Assembly (NCBI GenBank): GCA_021397835.1
Contig: JAJFZO010000113.1
Location: forward strand, 620,001 to 684,000
Reading direction: 5' to 3'
Length of the DNA stretch: 64,000 nucleotides
Origin: Moringa oleifera
Lineage: Eukaryota; Streptophyta; Magnoliopsida; Brassicales; Moringaceae
Numbering within the stretch: the first letter of the stretch is position 1; every line of letters begins with the position of its first letter. The notes under the pieces were generated by a model. The model was not told the origin of the DNA and did no database searches. It saw only the letters and a list, made by a program, of their open reading frames with translations. Both the position numbers and the translations under genes were made by a program. This document shows positions 11,346-25,213 of the stretch, in pieces.

Positions 11346-13780
11346 CCAAAATATAACTAGCCATATAATTAATGTGATCCAAGATATGATTGGATCAATA
11401 ATTAATTAGGCTTCACGTGCATTGGCTTGACAAATAATTTGACCTATGAAAAAACTAGGGTTAACCAAATCTGAAGTCTAACATTTAATTGAACCAAACT
11501 ATTAGTTTCACCAAATTATTAATTAGACTTAAGATGTATTCGGGCCTAATAAAAACTTAGGCTTTATATTATTAAACTTAAGAACAAAATAAATCTAATA
11601 AATAATTAAGTTTAATATGTAATTGAGTATAGCAACAAATTAAACCTAACAATACATTAGGCTTGACAATTCATTGGGTTAAATAGTTAACTAAGCATAG
11701 TATTTAATTTAACTTAATAAAAAATTATGCTTAATATATAATTAAGCTTAATAAATAATTAGGTTTAATATATAATTAGATTAAATAAAATGTTGGACCT
11801 ACTATATAATTCAGCTTAACAAATAATTTAGGCTAACAATTAATTGAGTTTTTTATCTAAAAATTTGTTGAACTTATTAATTAATATGGCCCAATAAAAA
11901 GTTGAGCTGCACATATAATTGGGTCTAACAAATATTTAAGCTCAATAATTTACTTGGTCTAAGATATAATTAAGTTTGAGACATAATGAAGTTTAAATAA
12001 TTAATTAAACCTAAAAATTAATATAGCTAGCCTAATTTATTGAGTTCAAGATTTAATTGTAATTAAAAATTAATTGGACATAAGATTTAGTAAAGTCAAA
12101 TTAAAAATTGAACTTAATATATAATTAGGGGTCATAAATAGTTGGGCTTAATTTATAAATAAGTTTAAGAACAAAATGAAATAAATAAATAATTGAACCT
12201 AAAATATAATTGGATTTAAAATTTAATAGACCTTAAGATATAATTGGACGTAGTATGCTTAAACCCGATGTGAAATTAGGCCTATCAATAAATTAAGCCT
12301 AAGATATGATCGTATACAAATTATAATTGAATTTAAGATCTAATTGAGTATAATAACTAATTGAGCTTAGCATTTATTAATCAGTCCTAAAAATTAATTT
12401 GATCGAATAAATGATTGAGTTCAATGTGTAATTAAGTCTAATAATTAATTTGATCTAACAATTCATTAGGTCTATCAATTCATTGGATTAAATAATTAAT
12501 TAAGTTTAGAATTTAATTATATGTAATAAAAAGGAGGCTTAATATATAATTTAACTTAATAAATTAATTGGATTTAATATATATTTATACCTAATAAAAT
12601 ATTAGACCTAAGATGTAATTGAGCTTAATAATTCATTGAACCTTACAAATAATTTGGCTTAACATTTAATTGAGTTTAGTGATTAATTAGGAATAAGATT
12701 TAATTCAATATCAAAACCAATTAGGCTAGGTTAAAAGTTGTTATTTGCATATAATTGGGTCTAATAAGTAATTTGATCAAAAGGATATTAGATCTCAATA
12801 GTTAACTAGGTATATATTTGAGCATAAAATGTAAATGAATCTAACATTGAATAATCTAACAATTCGTTAAGAACAACAATTAATTGCTCTTAGTAATTAA
12901 TTAGGTTCAATATTTAATTGTAATTAAAATTTAATTAGGCCTAAGATTTAATCAAATTTTATAAAAAATTAAATTTAATATATACTTAGATTTAATGAAT
13001 AACTAGGTAAATGACACTAATAAATAATTAATCTTAAAATATAATTAGGCTCAAGATTTAATTTAAGAAAAAGATATAATTGGGTGTAGCATACATAAAC
13101 CCTGTACATAATTGAACTAAGGAATGCATTGAATCCAAGATATATAATTGAACCTAAACTACAATTGAACTTATGATATAATTGAGCGTAATAGTTAATT
13201 GCGCCTAATAATTATTAATTAGGCCTCAAAGTTAATTAGATTTAATATTTAATCATGTTAAATAAGATTAATAATTAATTAGACTCAGTAATTCATTAAA
13301 CTTAACAACTAATTAAGCTTAACATTTGATTAGATCTAATTAAAAAAAAAAGGATTGACGATAAAATTTGATCTAATAAATAATTTGTCTTAATAATTAG
13401 GCTTAAAGCCTAAATTACACTAATAAATGTTAGCTTGAGATTTAATTGTGCTTGAGAATCAGGCTTAAGATATAATTGGGGTTAACGATTAATTGGGCCT
13501 AAAAATAATTGTACCTAAGACATAGTTAGGCCAAAATATTTAATTCAGCTTAATATATAATTGATTCTATTAAATAGCTGAACTTAATATATTATTGGAT
13601 CCAAGAATGAAATAGACTTATATATAATTGATCTTAAATATAATTAAACTCAACAATTTATTCGATTTAAGATATAATTGTACCGAGTAATTAATTTTAG
13701 CTAGCATGCATAAGCCAAATAAATAGTTAGACTTAAGAACAAATTCGGCTTAAGATACAACTAGGCCCAAACTATAATTA
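11346..13780 (-). repeat. 17-bp satellite array, reverse orientation
   Basis: Monomers now read TAATTGGGCCTAACAATTA and similar on the + strand, the reverse complement of the flanking arrays. It is paralogous to 16,931-19,560 and 44,601-46,740. Compared with copy B (about 17,035-17,290) this copy lacks a stretch of roughly 250 bp after the AAAAAACTAGG landmark. It reverts to forward orientation at the CTAATTAATTATTAAGC step near 13,800. Confidence 0.8.
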
Positions 13781-15081
13781 GACTTAGATATAATAAATAT
13801 TATCTCTAATTAATTATTAAGCTTAGTTATATCTTAGGCTAATGTACATTAGGCTTAATTATGTATCAATCCAAATTATTTATTAAGCTTAATTATATTG
13901 TAGATCATATTTTTTAGATATAATTATATCTCAAGTCTAATTAATTTTAAGTTCAATTATTTTAGGTCATATTATATGTTAGGCCTAATTATCCATTGAA
14001 TTATTTTTTGGGCTCATGCGTATTAGCCTCATTAATCTGGTCTCATTAATTAATAAGCCCAATTACATCTTCGGCTTGACTATTTCTTAAGCCTAATTAT
14101 ACATTAAACTTAATATTTTATAAGGCTCAACTAATTTTCGGACTTAATTAAATCTTAAGCCTAATTAATTATTAGGACCAATTAATTGTTAAACTCAATC
14201 AAATCTTATGCCTAATTATCTATTCTGTCACTTTAGTTCTTATGCCCAATTATATATTAAGGCCAATTATTTATTAGGTCAAGTAATATATTAAACACAA
14301 ATTTTAAATTACTTTAATGAATTACTAGGTCTAGTTAATTGTTAATATCAACTACATATTTAGCTCAATCAAATTTTAGGTCTAATTAATAAATGTTAAA
14401 TCCAATTAATTATTAGGCTCAAGTAATCTTTATGTCCAATGGTATCTTATGTTCAATTATAATTTAGGTTCAATTAATTGTTAATATCAATTTTATATTT
14501 AGCACAAACAATTTTTGAGTCCAATTAATAAATGTTAAACCTAATTAGATGTTAAGCTCAATTAAGTTTTATGTTCAACTAGGTCTTAAGCTTAATTCAT
14601 TCCTAGGCCCAATTATTTAGTGGGTTTATGCATGCTACGACTAATTATATATCTTAGTCCCAATTAATTTTTATTCACAACGAAATTTTAAGGCCAATTA
14701 ATTATGAGGCTCATTGATTCATTGGTAGGCTTAATTAATTGTTAGGTCTAATTGCATGTTGAATAATATCTTAAATTCAATTAATTATTGGGTTCAAATA
14801 TATTTTAAACCCAATTATATATGAAATCAAACTTTTTATTAGACCGAATTAGATATTAGGCTTAACTAATTCTTAGGCCCAATTCAGTTTTAGACCCAGT
14901 CAATTAGAGATTAATTGTTAAACTGTTATTATTTGTTAAGTCTAATTAAGGCTCAATTACATCTTAAGTTTCATATTTTATTCGGAATAATTATATATTA
15001 AGATTAATTATTTATTAAACTCAATTATGTATTAAGCATAATTTTTTATTAAACCCAATTAAATTTAAGCTTTAATTAACA
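13781..15081 (+). repeat. 17-bp satellite array, forward orientation
   Basis: Forward monomers whose order follows 38,680-39,840. It includes a TTTAGTGGGTTTATGCATGC landmark that recurs at 27,705, 39,325 and 54,765. It ends at the target-site duplication of the hAT-like insertion. No gene is seen. Confidence 0.8.
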
Positions 15082-15089
15082 ATTTAGTT

Positions 15090-15639
15090 TAGACCTGACC
15101 ACGGTTCGGGTTTGGTTCGGTTCCGGTTCCGAACTGTTGGTTCAAGGTTCATGGTTAGAATGAACTTGAACCTAAACCGTTAAGCTGCGGTTCCGGTTAA
15201 GGTCCGTTTCAAAAAGGGTTCAGGTTTGGTTTAGGTTTCGGTTCATATACGGATCAAGTTTCGATTCGGTTTCGGTTTCGGTTTATATTTTAATTATAAA
15301 TATAGTATTTTTATTTTAATTATAAATTTTTCATAAAATTAAAAATAAAAATTATTATAATTTTATTAAAATATATATTTTAAAATTAAAATTATTTTTA
15401 AATTAAAATTTTTTGATATTTTAAAAATTAATTTAATTAGAAATTGAACCAAAACCGTTGGTTTTGAACCGTTGATTTCGATTTCGGTTCAAAATTTACA
15501 TGAACCGTAACCGAACCATTTTTAAAATGATTTCGGTTACGGTTTAAAATCGAAACCGTTTATATCAGTTCCAGTTCGGTTAAAAACCTTAAGGTTATAG
15601 TTCGGTTCATTGGTTTGAACCGAACTACAGTCAAGTCTA
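15090..15639. mobile_element. non-autonomous hAT-like DNA transposon, about 550 bp
   Basis: The left end reads TAGACCTGACCACGGTTCGG. The reverse complement of the right end reads TAGACTTGACTGTAGTTCGG, giving terminal inverted repeats of about 20-25 bp. Flanking 8-mers are ATTTAGTT (15,082-15,089) and ATTTAGTC (15,640-15,647), which fit a hAT-size 8-bp target-site duplication with one mutation. The paralogous loci at about 32,543-32,560 and 59,590-59,610 show the uninterrupted target (GTTTAGTCTAATAA). Both subterminal regions are dense in GGTTCGG/CCGAACC motifs in both orientations, and the centre is AT-rich with no open frame. It is much GC-richer at its ends than the surrounding array. It encodes no transposase, so it would have moved in trans. 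Confidence 0.82.
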
Positions 15640-15647
15640 ATTTAGTC

Positions 15648-15925
15648 TAATAAATTAATATGCTCAATTACACATTTGGCTCAATAATATATTGGGCCCA
15701 TTGTGATCATATTAACAATTATATATTAAGTTCAATTTTGAAATAGACCCAATTAAATTTTAGGTTCAAGTAATTACATTGTGCAACGAATTATTTGGTC
15801 AAATTAATTTTCAGAATCAATTACATATTAGGCCTAATTAATTTTTATGTTCCATTAATATAAATTAGTCTCAATTCGTTTATAATTGAAGCCCAATCAC
15901 ATTTGATATCTAATTTTTTCATAGG
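15648..15925 (+). repeat. 17-bp satellite array, forward orientation
   Basis: Forward monomers continuing the pre-insertion array. Paralogous to 32,560-32,800 and 59,600-59,830, and more loosely to 39,860-40,100. It is interrupted at its end by the exon-like fragment. Confidence 0.75.
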
Positions 15926-16060
15926 TACAAAGATCTTAAACCCTTCATCTGCAACTAAATCAAATACGAAGACGCGAGATACTTCTTTGAAGCCTCTACA
16001 AAAGAAAGAGTCACAAAGAATAAGAATCCGAAGGAGAAAGGGAAAACAAAAGCAATCTCC
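15926..16060 (+). pseudogene. lysine-rich exon fragment, copy B (partial)
   Basis: A GC-richer island with codon-like content lies inside the satellite. The frame from about 15,932 reads DLKPF, a stop, then IKYEDARYFFEASTKERVTK and a Lys-rich KNKNPKEKGK stretch that runs on into satellite sequence. It aligns with 43,600-43,735, where the last residues differ by a frame change. The upstream half present in the other copy (43,440-43,595) is missing here and is replaced directly by array. I do not recognise the protein; basic C-terminal tails of this kind occur in many nuclear and ribosome-associated proteins. Non-functional by length and lack of start. Confidence 0.5.
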
Positions 16061-16757
16061 ACCGATCTAATTATATTTTACACTTAATTATATATTAAGC
16101 ACATTTAGTTCTCATTCCCAATTATATATTAAGCTTAATTATTTATTAGGATAAATTATATATTAAACTTAATTTTACATTGTACGCAATTAATTCTTAA
16201 ACAACAATTAATTATATCTCATACTCGTTTAAGTATTCATCCCAATTAACCATTAGGACAAATTAATTTTATGCTCAGTTATATCTTACGCCTAATTAGT
16301 TATACAACCCATTTCATTCCTAGGTCCAATAATATATTAAGCTCAATTATTTATTAAGCTCTATTAATTGTTAAGCTTGATTAATTAAGTTTAATTATTT
16401 ATAAGGCACAATTATATATTAAATATAATTATTCTTTGGCCTAATCATTGGGCCCATGCATGCTCAAATAGTTCTTAAGCGTAATTATGTCTCAAGGCCA
16501 ATTAATTGTTATTTCCAACTATATTTTAGGTATAATTATTTATTTGATCTATTTTATTCTTAGACTCAATTATATATTAAACTATATTATTTGTTAAGCT
16601 CGATTAAATATTGTGCAGAATTCATTTCTAGGTGAATCATCTGTGATATCGTAGGCTCAAATAATTATTGGGTCCATCCATATCTTAAGTCCAATTATAT
16701 TTTACGGTAAAATTATTTGCTAAGGTTATTTCTTCCTTAGGCTCATTATATATTAAG
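16061..16757 (+). repeat. 17-bp satellite array, forward orientation
   Basis: Forward monomers; near-identical order to 43,736-44,431, offset about 27.67 kb. The final 230 bp also match 10,957-11,179. Confidence 0.8.
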
Positions 16758-16926
16758 ATCAAAGAAAATTTTCAGCAAAGTTATATCATTTCATTCCTGA
16801 TACCATTCCTTCAAAAGATGATATCAAGTTTGGGTTTGAGGGTCAAGCTTTTTGTTTTAGGGTTTTAATTGTTAGCATTTTAGGCATTCGGTGTTAGAGT
16901 GTAGGGTCTTAGCATAATTGAGCGCA
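16758..16926. other. orientation-switch module with TTTAGGG-like repeats, copy B
   Basis: Same module as at 11,180 and 44,432: ATCAAAGAAAATTTTCAGCA, a unique ~70 bp, then TTTAGGGTTTTAATTG and GTGTAGGGTCTTAGC. The satellite is forward on the left and reversed on the right. Confidence 0.7.
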
Positions 16927-19560
16927 AAATATAACTAGCCATATAATTAATATGATCCAAGATATGATTTGATCAATAATTAATTAGGCTTAGCATGCAT
17001 TAGCTTGACAAATAATTTGACCTAGGAAAAAACTAGGCCTGAGATATCATTGGATCCAAATTTTAATTACACTTAATATAATTGGACTCAATAGATAATT
17101 TCACTTAATAATAAATAATACTGCTTAAGATATAGTTATGTATATCACGTATGGAATTGAGACTAACCTGAGCTGAGAAATTGATTGGACCATAAAACTA
17201 CTTGGGCCTAAAATGTAATTGAACCAAATCATTAGTTTGGGCCTAACAAAAAATTAGTTTGAACCAAATCTCGAGTCTAACATTTAATTGAATGAAACCA
17301 TTAGTTTCACTAAATTATTAATTGGACTTAAGATGTATTCGAGCCTAACAAAAACTTAGGCTTTATATTATTAAACTTAAGAACAAAAAAGATTTAATGA
17401 ACAATTAATTTTAATATGTAATTGAGTCTAACAACAAATTAAACCTAGCAATACATTAGGTTTGACAATTCGTTGGGTTAAATAGTTAACTAAGCTTAGC
17501 ATTTAATTTAATTTAATAAAAATTTACGCTTAATATATAATTAAGCTTAATAAATAATTAGGTTTAATATATAATTAGATTAAATAAAATGTTGGACCTA
17601 CTATATAATTCGGCTTAACATATAATTTAGCCTAACAATTAATTGAGTCTCCTATCTAAAAATTTGTTGAACTTATCAATTAGTATGGCCTAATCAAAAG
17701 TTGAACTGTGCATATAATTGGGTCTAACATATATTTAAGCTCAATAATTTCCTTGGTCTAAAATATAATTGAGTTTGAGCTGTAATGAAGTTTAAAAAAT
17801 TAATTAAACCTAACAATTAATATAGCTAGCCTAAGTTATTGAGTTCAAGATTTAATCGTAATTAAGAATTAATTGGACATAAGATTTAATAAAGTCAAAT
17901 TAAAGATTGAGCTTAATATATAATTAGGGGTCATAAATAGTTGGGCTGAATTTATAAATAAATCTAAGAAAAAAATGAGATAAATAAATAATTGAGCTTA
18001 AAATATAATTGGATTTAAAATTTAATAGATCTTAAGATATAATTGGATGTAGTGTGCTTAAACCCGATGCAAAATTAAGCCTATTAATGAATTAAGCCTA
18101 AGATATGATTGTATACAAATTATAATTGAATTTAAGATCTAATTGAGCTTAGCATTTATTAATCAATCCTAAAAATTAATTTGATCGAATAAATGATTGA
18201 GTTCAATGTGTAATTAAGTCTAATAATTAATTTGACCTAACAATTCATCAGGTTTATCAATTTGTTGGGTTAAACAATTAATTAAGTCTAGAATTTAATT
18301 ATATTTAATAAAAATGAGGCTTAATATATAATTCAATTTAATAAATTAATTGGATCTAATATATAATTATACCTAATAAAATATTAGACCTAAGATGTAA
18401 TTGAGCCTAATAATTCATTGAACCTAGCAAATAATTTGGCTTAACATTTAATTGAGTCTAGCGATTAATTGTACCTAAGATTTAATTCAATATCAAAATT
18501 AATTAAGCTCGGTTAAAAGTTGTTATTTGCATATAATCGAGTCTAATAAGAATTTGATAAAAAAAGATGTTAGATCTTAATAGTTAACTAGGTATATATT
18601 TGAGCTTAAGATGTAAATGAATCTAACATTGAATGACCTAACAATTCGTTACTTATAACAACTAATTAATTTTAGTAATTAATTAGGTTCAATATTTAAC
18701 TATAATTAAAATTTAATTAGACCTAAGATTTAATCGAATTTAATAAAAAATTAGATTTAATATATACTTACATTTAATAAATAACTACGTAAATGACATT
18801 AATAAATAATTAATCTTAAAATATAATTGTGCTCAAGATTTAATTTAACAAAAGATACAATTGGGTATAACATACATAAACCCTATACGTAATTGAACTT
18901 AAGGATGCATCGAATCTAGGATATATAATTGAACCTAAACTACAATTAAACTTATAATATAATTGAGCGTAATAGTTATTGTGCCTAACAATTATTAATT
19001 AGACCTCAAAATTAATTAGATTTAATATTTAATTGAGTTAAATAAGATTAATAATTAATTGAAATTACTAATTCATTAAGCTTAATAACTAATTAAGCTT
19101 AACATTTGAGTATGTCTAATTTAAAAAAAAAAAGAGTTGAGTGTAAAATTTGATCTAATAAATAATTAGTCTTAATAATTAGGCCTAAAGCCTAAATTGG
19201 GCCAATAAATGTGGGCTTGAGATTTAATTGCGCTTGAGAATTAAGCTTAAGATATAATTGAGGTTAACAATTAATTGCACCTAAAAATAATTGTACCTAA
19301 GTTAAGCCGAAATATTTAATTCAGCTTAATATATAATTGATTCCATTAAATAATTAAACTTAATATATTATTAGGTCTAAAAATAAAATAGGCTTAATAT
19401 ATAATTGATCTTTAATATAATTAAACTCAACAGTTTATTAGATTTAAGATATAATTGTACTAAGTAATTAATTGGAGCTAGCATAGATAAGCCCAATAAA
19501 TAGTAAGACTTAGGAACAAATTCGGCTTAAGATACAATTCGGCCCAAACTATAATTAGAC
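16927..19560 (-). repeat. 17-bp satellite array, reverse orientation
   Basis: Reverse-oriented monomers. This is the longest of the three related reverse arms. It carries a segment at about 17,035-17,290 missing from the arm at 11.35 kb, and a larger one (about 17,000-17,440) missing from the arm at 44.60 kb, so the other two look like deletion derivatives. Returns to forward orientation near 19,580. Confidence 0.8.
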
Positions 19561-22500
19561 TTAGATATAATAAATATTATCTCTAATTAATTATTGGGCT
19601 TAGTTATATCTTGGTCTAATGTACATTAGGCTTAATTATATATCAAGCCGAATTATTTACTAAGCCTAATTACATTAGATATCATATTTTTTAAATATAA
19701 TTAGATCTCAAGTCCAATCAATTTTAAGTTCAATTATTTTAGGTCATATTATTTGTGTCTAAGTAATTACATGGTGCAACGAATTATTTGATCAAATTAA
19801 TTTTCGGAATCAATTATATATTAGGCCCAATTAATTTTTATACGCTATTAATATAAATTAGTCTCAATTTATTTATAATTTGAGCCCACTTACATCTGAT
19901 ATCTAATTTGTTCAAATATTTATTGAGCTCATGCATGTCAACCCAATTATATCTTAATCCATTTAATTGTTGGGCTCAATTATATAATTAAGTCTATTTC
20001 ATTCTTAGATTCATTTTTTTATTAGATTTAATTAAATTCATATTGTCATTTGACTTATTTTATGTTAAGTTCAATTATATAAATGATGTAATTTTATATT
20101 AAATCAAATTTTTATTAAGTCCAATTCATAATTTAGGCTCATAAATCCAATGAATTGTTAGGATCAATTATTACTTGGGCCTAATTAATTGTTAGGCTTA
20201 ACTTTAAGCCCAACTTATTCTTAAGCTCAATTATTTATTGCGCCATGCACAATAGACTCAAATTAATTATTAAACTGATTAAATTAAGCAAAATTATTAT
20301 TAAATCTAATTATATTTTGGGCTATGCACACAAGCACAATTATATTTCAAGTTCCATTATAATTAGCCCACTATATCACAAGCATAATTATATCATATGC
20401 CTTAATTTTTTAAGCCCAATTAAATCTTAAATCAATTAATTTTAAGTCGATATATCTTGGATAATATTTTTTGTTTGGTCCAATTATATACGTAGAATTA
20501 TTTTTTTTATACATTCATGTTAATCTAATTAATTTGGTCCAATTAATTAATAAGCCCAACCAATTCTCAAGCACTATTAATTATTCTATCAAATTATATA
20601 CAAAGCTTAATTTTTTCTTAAACACAATCAAATTTTAAACCTACTTTGTTATTAGGCATAATGAATTATTTGGTCTAACAAATTGTTAATCTCAATTACG
20701 TATTCGACTCAATTAAATATTAAATTCAATAAGTTTTTGGACCTAATTATTATGTTTCGGATCCAATTATTACTTCGTTCAATTCATTTCTCAGCACAAT
20801 ATATTAAGTACATACACGCTATGCCCACTTTAAGCACAACTAAATATTGGACCTAATTATATTTTAGGTCCAAATATTTATTAGTCTCATTTCATTTTTT
20901 AACCCACTTATAAATTAAGCTCAATTATTTATTAGACTTAATTATACATTAATTTAATTTTTTATTATTCGATTCAATTAATCATTAGTCATAATTAAAT
21001 TTTCAATCTAATTAATTATTAGATAAATTAATAATTAGACCTAATAAATTATTTAGATCTTTAATTGTTGTGATTAACTGCATCTCAAGCTCAATTATAT
21101 TTCAACACATATTTATTAGGTATAAATATATATGAAATTCAGATTTTTGTTATGCTTAATGAGATAATAGGCAAACTAATTCTTATGTAGTATCAAATCC
21201 TAGGTTTAATTAATTAGTAGACTCAATTAAATTCTTAGCTACACTATTTTGTTAGGTTCAATTTAAGCTTAATTATTTATTAAGCTCGATTATATATCAA
21301 GCTCATTTTTTTTATTAAACATAATTAAATCTTAGGCTTAATTAATTTTGGCTCAACTAATTGTTAGATCTAATTAGTTATTAGACCCAATTTTGCATTA
21401 GGTTTAATTTTTAATTAGACTTAATTAAATCTTAGGTCAATCAATTTTTAGTTACAATTAAATCTTAAACATAATTCATTGTTTGACAAAATGAATTATT
21501 TGGTCCAATTAATTGTTAGGTTAAACTATATCATAAACCCAATTATTTGTGGTACAATTAATTCTTAGGTCTAATTAATATACAATTGGCTAAAATTTCT
21601 CATAGACTGAATTATTTCTTAGTTTCATACACAATAAACTGAATTATATCTTGGGCCCAATTATTTATACGCCTTAAGTATATCTTAAGTCCAATTATAT
21701 TTTAGTCTAATTTATTTTTAGGTCCAATTACTTATGGGCTTAATTATATCTTAAATCTAATTAATGATCAGATTTAATTATATTTTAAGCCCAATCATGT
21801 ATGATGCTTAGTTAGTTCTTAGATCCAATTGTATATTAACCATAATTATGTATTAAGATCAATGATATATTAAGTCTAATTTTTATTAGGCTTAAATGAA
21901 TCTTAAACTTGCACTTTGGCACAATTAAATCATAAGTCCAATTAATTATTAAGTCCAATTAATTATTAGGTCCAACTAAGTGTTAGACCCAAATAAATCT
22001 TACCCTGGTAATTTATTAGGTCAATTCAATTCTTAAACCTTGTTATATATTAAGGTTAATTATTTTGTAGTTTAATTTTTTTATTAGACTCAACCAAAAT
22101 CCTAAGTCTAATTAATTGTTAGCTAATTTTTACATTATGTACAATTTATTTAAGTGGATTGATTGTACATTAAGGCAAATTTTTTATTGAGAGTTTAATT
22201 AATTATTGGACCCATGGAATATCTAGGCTTAATGAATTGATAGGTCCACTTACTTTTTAGACTTGATTACATATTAGGCTCAATTATTTTTTCTGTCCAA
22301 CTAATTCTTAGCCCAATTTGTTTAAAGCCAAACTCATTCTTAAGTTTAATTATTTTTTAAGTTCATGCACGATATGTCAAATACATTATTAGACCTTATA
22401 GATGTTAGGTCCAATTAATTATTGGCCTCAATCATATCCCAAATCTAATTATACTTGCCCTATTACATTGTAGGTTAAGATCTAATTATATCATATGTCC

Positions 22501-25213
22501 AATTTTTATGACCTAATCAATTTTAAGCTAATTATGTCTTCAATGATAATATTTATTAGGCTCAATTACGTATCGAATCATTTTTTTTTTAAACTTATGC
22601 ATGTTAGCCAATTCAACTTGGTTAAATTAAGTAATAGGCCTAATTATATCTTCGACCAAATTATTCTTAAGATCAAATTATAAATTAAGCTAAATTTTTA
22701 TAAGGCCCAATTATATCTTAGGCCCAACTATTTTTTATACACTATTAAATCTTAGATCAAATTAATTATTAGCTTTAATTAAACGTATATTTATTGGTCA
22801 AATTATATATTGAGTCTTAATTTTTTATTAGACCTAATCAAATCATAAACCAAATTAATTATTAAGTTCAATGAGATTCTAGGTCAATTAATAGTTAATC
22901 TCAATTACATAATTGATCTAATTAAATATTAGATCTGATTAATTTTATACCTAATTCATAAAATTAGGCACAATCAATTATTTAGTCCAATTAATTATTA
23001 TGTTTAATTATATCTTAAGCTCAATTATAATTTTGATACAATTATATCTTACGCTCAATCATTTTTATACCCAATAATGTATTTAGTTACTGCATGCTAC
23101 ATTTAATCGTATATTAGATCTAATTAAATTGAATGTCAATTTATTAATTAGTTTCATTTTGTCTCTTAGGGCCAATTATAGATTAAGCAAAATTATTTTT
23201 TAGGCCTAATTATGTATTAAGTATAATTTTTTGGTAGGGGTCAATTCAATCTTAACCCTAATTATTTGTTAGTCTTCTTTCATTTGTACATTTAATTATA
23301 AATCTATTTAGCCTAATTATATATAAAATCTTATTTTTTCGTTAGGCTCAATTAAATCTTGATCACAACTAAATTTTGCATCCAATTAACTATGAGATGC
23401 AATTAATTGTTCCACCTAATTATGTCACTAATTTTTAGGATAGATGACATATCAAATTCTCTTATATCCTAGCCTCAGTTAATTAGTAGGCTTAAACAAA
23501 TTGTATTCATGATCATTTATTAAATCCAATTATATATTAAACCTTTTTATTATTAAGCCAAATTAATAGTTAGGCCTAATTAACTCTTAGACAATATTAA
23601 ATCTTAGTTCTAATAAATTATTAAACATAATTAATCATTATGTCTAATTATTTTTAGATTTAATTAACTATTGGGTTCAATTACATCTTAGATCCAATAT
23701 TTTATTCAACCCAATTACGTATTGTGCTAATTGTTTATTGAGCTTAATTATCTATTAAACTCAATTTTCTGTTAATGTCAAAATAATTTTATTAAAGGCT
23801 CAGTTAATTATTTAATCGAATGAATTACTAGGCACAATGAATTATTAGTTCCAATTAGATGCTATGCTCAATTATTCATTATGCCAATTTATATCTTAAG
23901 CCCAATTTATTATGAATCTCAACGAAATCTTTGGATCAATTAATTATTTTTCACTATAAATTGTTTAGTCTAATTAATTATTAGACTTAATTACATATTA
24001 AACTCAATTATTTTTATAGTCCAATTAATATACAATAGGCTAAATTTCTTCTAAGATTGATTTATTTTCCAGTTCCACGTCAAATAGACTCAATCATTTG
24101 TTAGACATTATTTATTGTTAGATCGAAAGATCTATTACACCCAATAATTTTTTAAGTTTAATTAAAATTTGAGTCCAATTATATCTTAGGCTTAATTTGT
24201 TTCCATGTTCAATTATTTTTTGAGCCAATGCATGCTAGGTCCAATTAATTATTAGCCTTATTATTTTTAAATTTAATTAATTATTGGATCCAATTATATT
24301 TTATCTAAGTTTATATTATGCTCATTTAATTCTTAGTCTTAATTATATATTAAGCCTAATTATTCATAAGGATCAATTACATATTAACTAAATTTTTGAT
24401 TGAACGCAATTAATTGCTAAGTACAATTAAATATTAACCTTAATTAATTTTTTGTCTCAATTAAAAATTAGGTTAAATTAATTTTTAGGCTCAATTACAT
24501 TTTACACATACTTAATTGTAGAGCCTATTTCAATTTTAAGGCTAATTATATGTTTAGACCCAATTAATTATTAGGCTTGATTAATGAAGTCTAATTATTT
24601 ATAAAGCATAATTATATATTAAGTTTAATAGTCATTTTAGTTCTAATTATATCTAGGTTGAATTCATTTTTCAACCCAATTATTTATTAGGCTCATGCAT
24701 GCTAAACTCAATTTGTTATTAAATGCAGTTCTATCTTAAGGTTAATTAATTATTGGACCTAATTATACTTTAGATATAATTATTTGTTTAACCTATTGTA
24801 CTCTTAGGATCAACTATATTATTTGTTAGGCCCAATTCATTTTTAAATGGAACATTCATGCTAAGTCCAATTATATCTTAGGTTTAAATAATTATTGAGT
24901 TCAATTACATCTTAAGTCTAATTATATTTTAGAGTAAATTATTTGTTAAGGCTTTTTTTTTTCTTAGGCATATTATATATTAAGATCGATGTATATATTA
25001 GGCTTGATAATCTCATGAATTCTTTGGTACATTTATACCTCAAGCACATTTAATTATTAGTATTAGTTAATTGGTATGCCCAATAAAATTTTAGGTCCAA
25101 TAATCATGAGGCTCCAAGTATATTTTATGCCTAATTATGTGTTAGGTCCACTTCATTCGTAGGCCCCATAATTTCTTATTTCATGCTTGATATGCATAAC
25201 TAATTCAAATTAT
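19561..25213 (+). repeat. 17-bp satellite array, forward orientation
   Basis: About 5.6 kb of forward monomers without genes. It matches 46,741-52,290 in order and closely in sequence, and more distantly 8.1-11 kb and 28.1-32.1 kb. At about 19,745 it lacks the ~1.8 kb found at 13,990-15,750. Two open frames of about 60 codons at 20,245-20,430 and 22,495-22,683 are accidental frames through monomers (I/L/N/Y/H-rich, echoing the 17-bp period) and I do not call them genes. Confidence 0.82.

Noticed and set aside
20245..20430. 61-codon plus-strand open frame
   Set aside because: Runs through 17-bp monomers; its repeating N-Y-I / I-I-K pattern echoes the satellite, and the frame is not kept open in the paralogue at 47.4 kb.
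22495..22683. 62-codon plus-strand open frame, with a similar one at 41,716-41,904
   Set aside because: Both are accidental frames through paralogous satellite. The resemblance comes from shared monomers, not from coding constraint; other paralogues break the frame.
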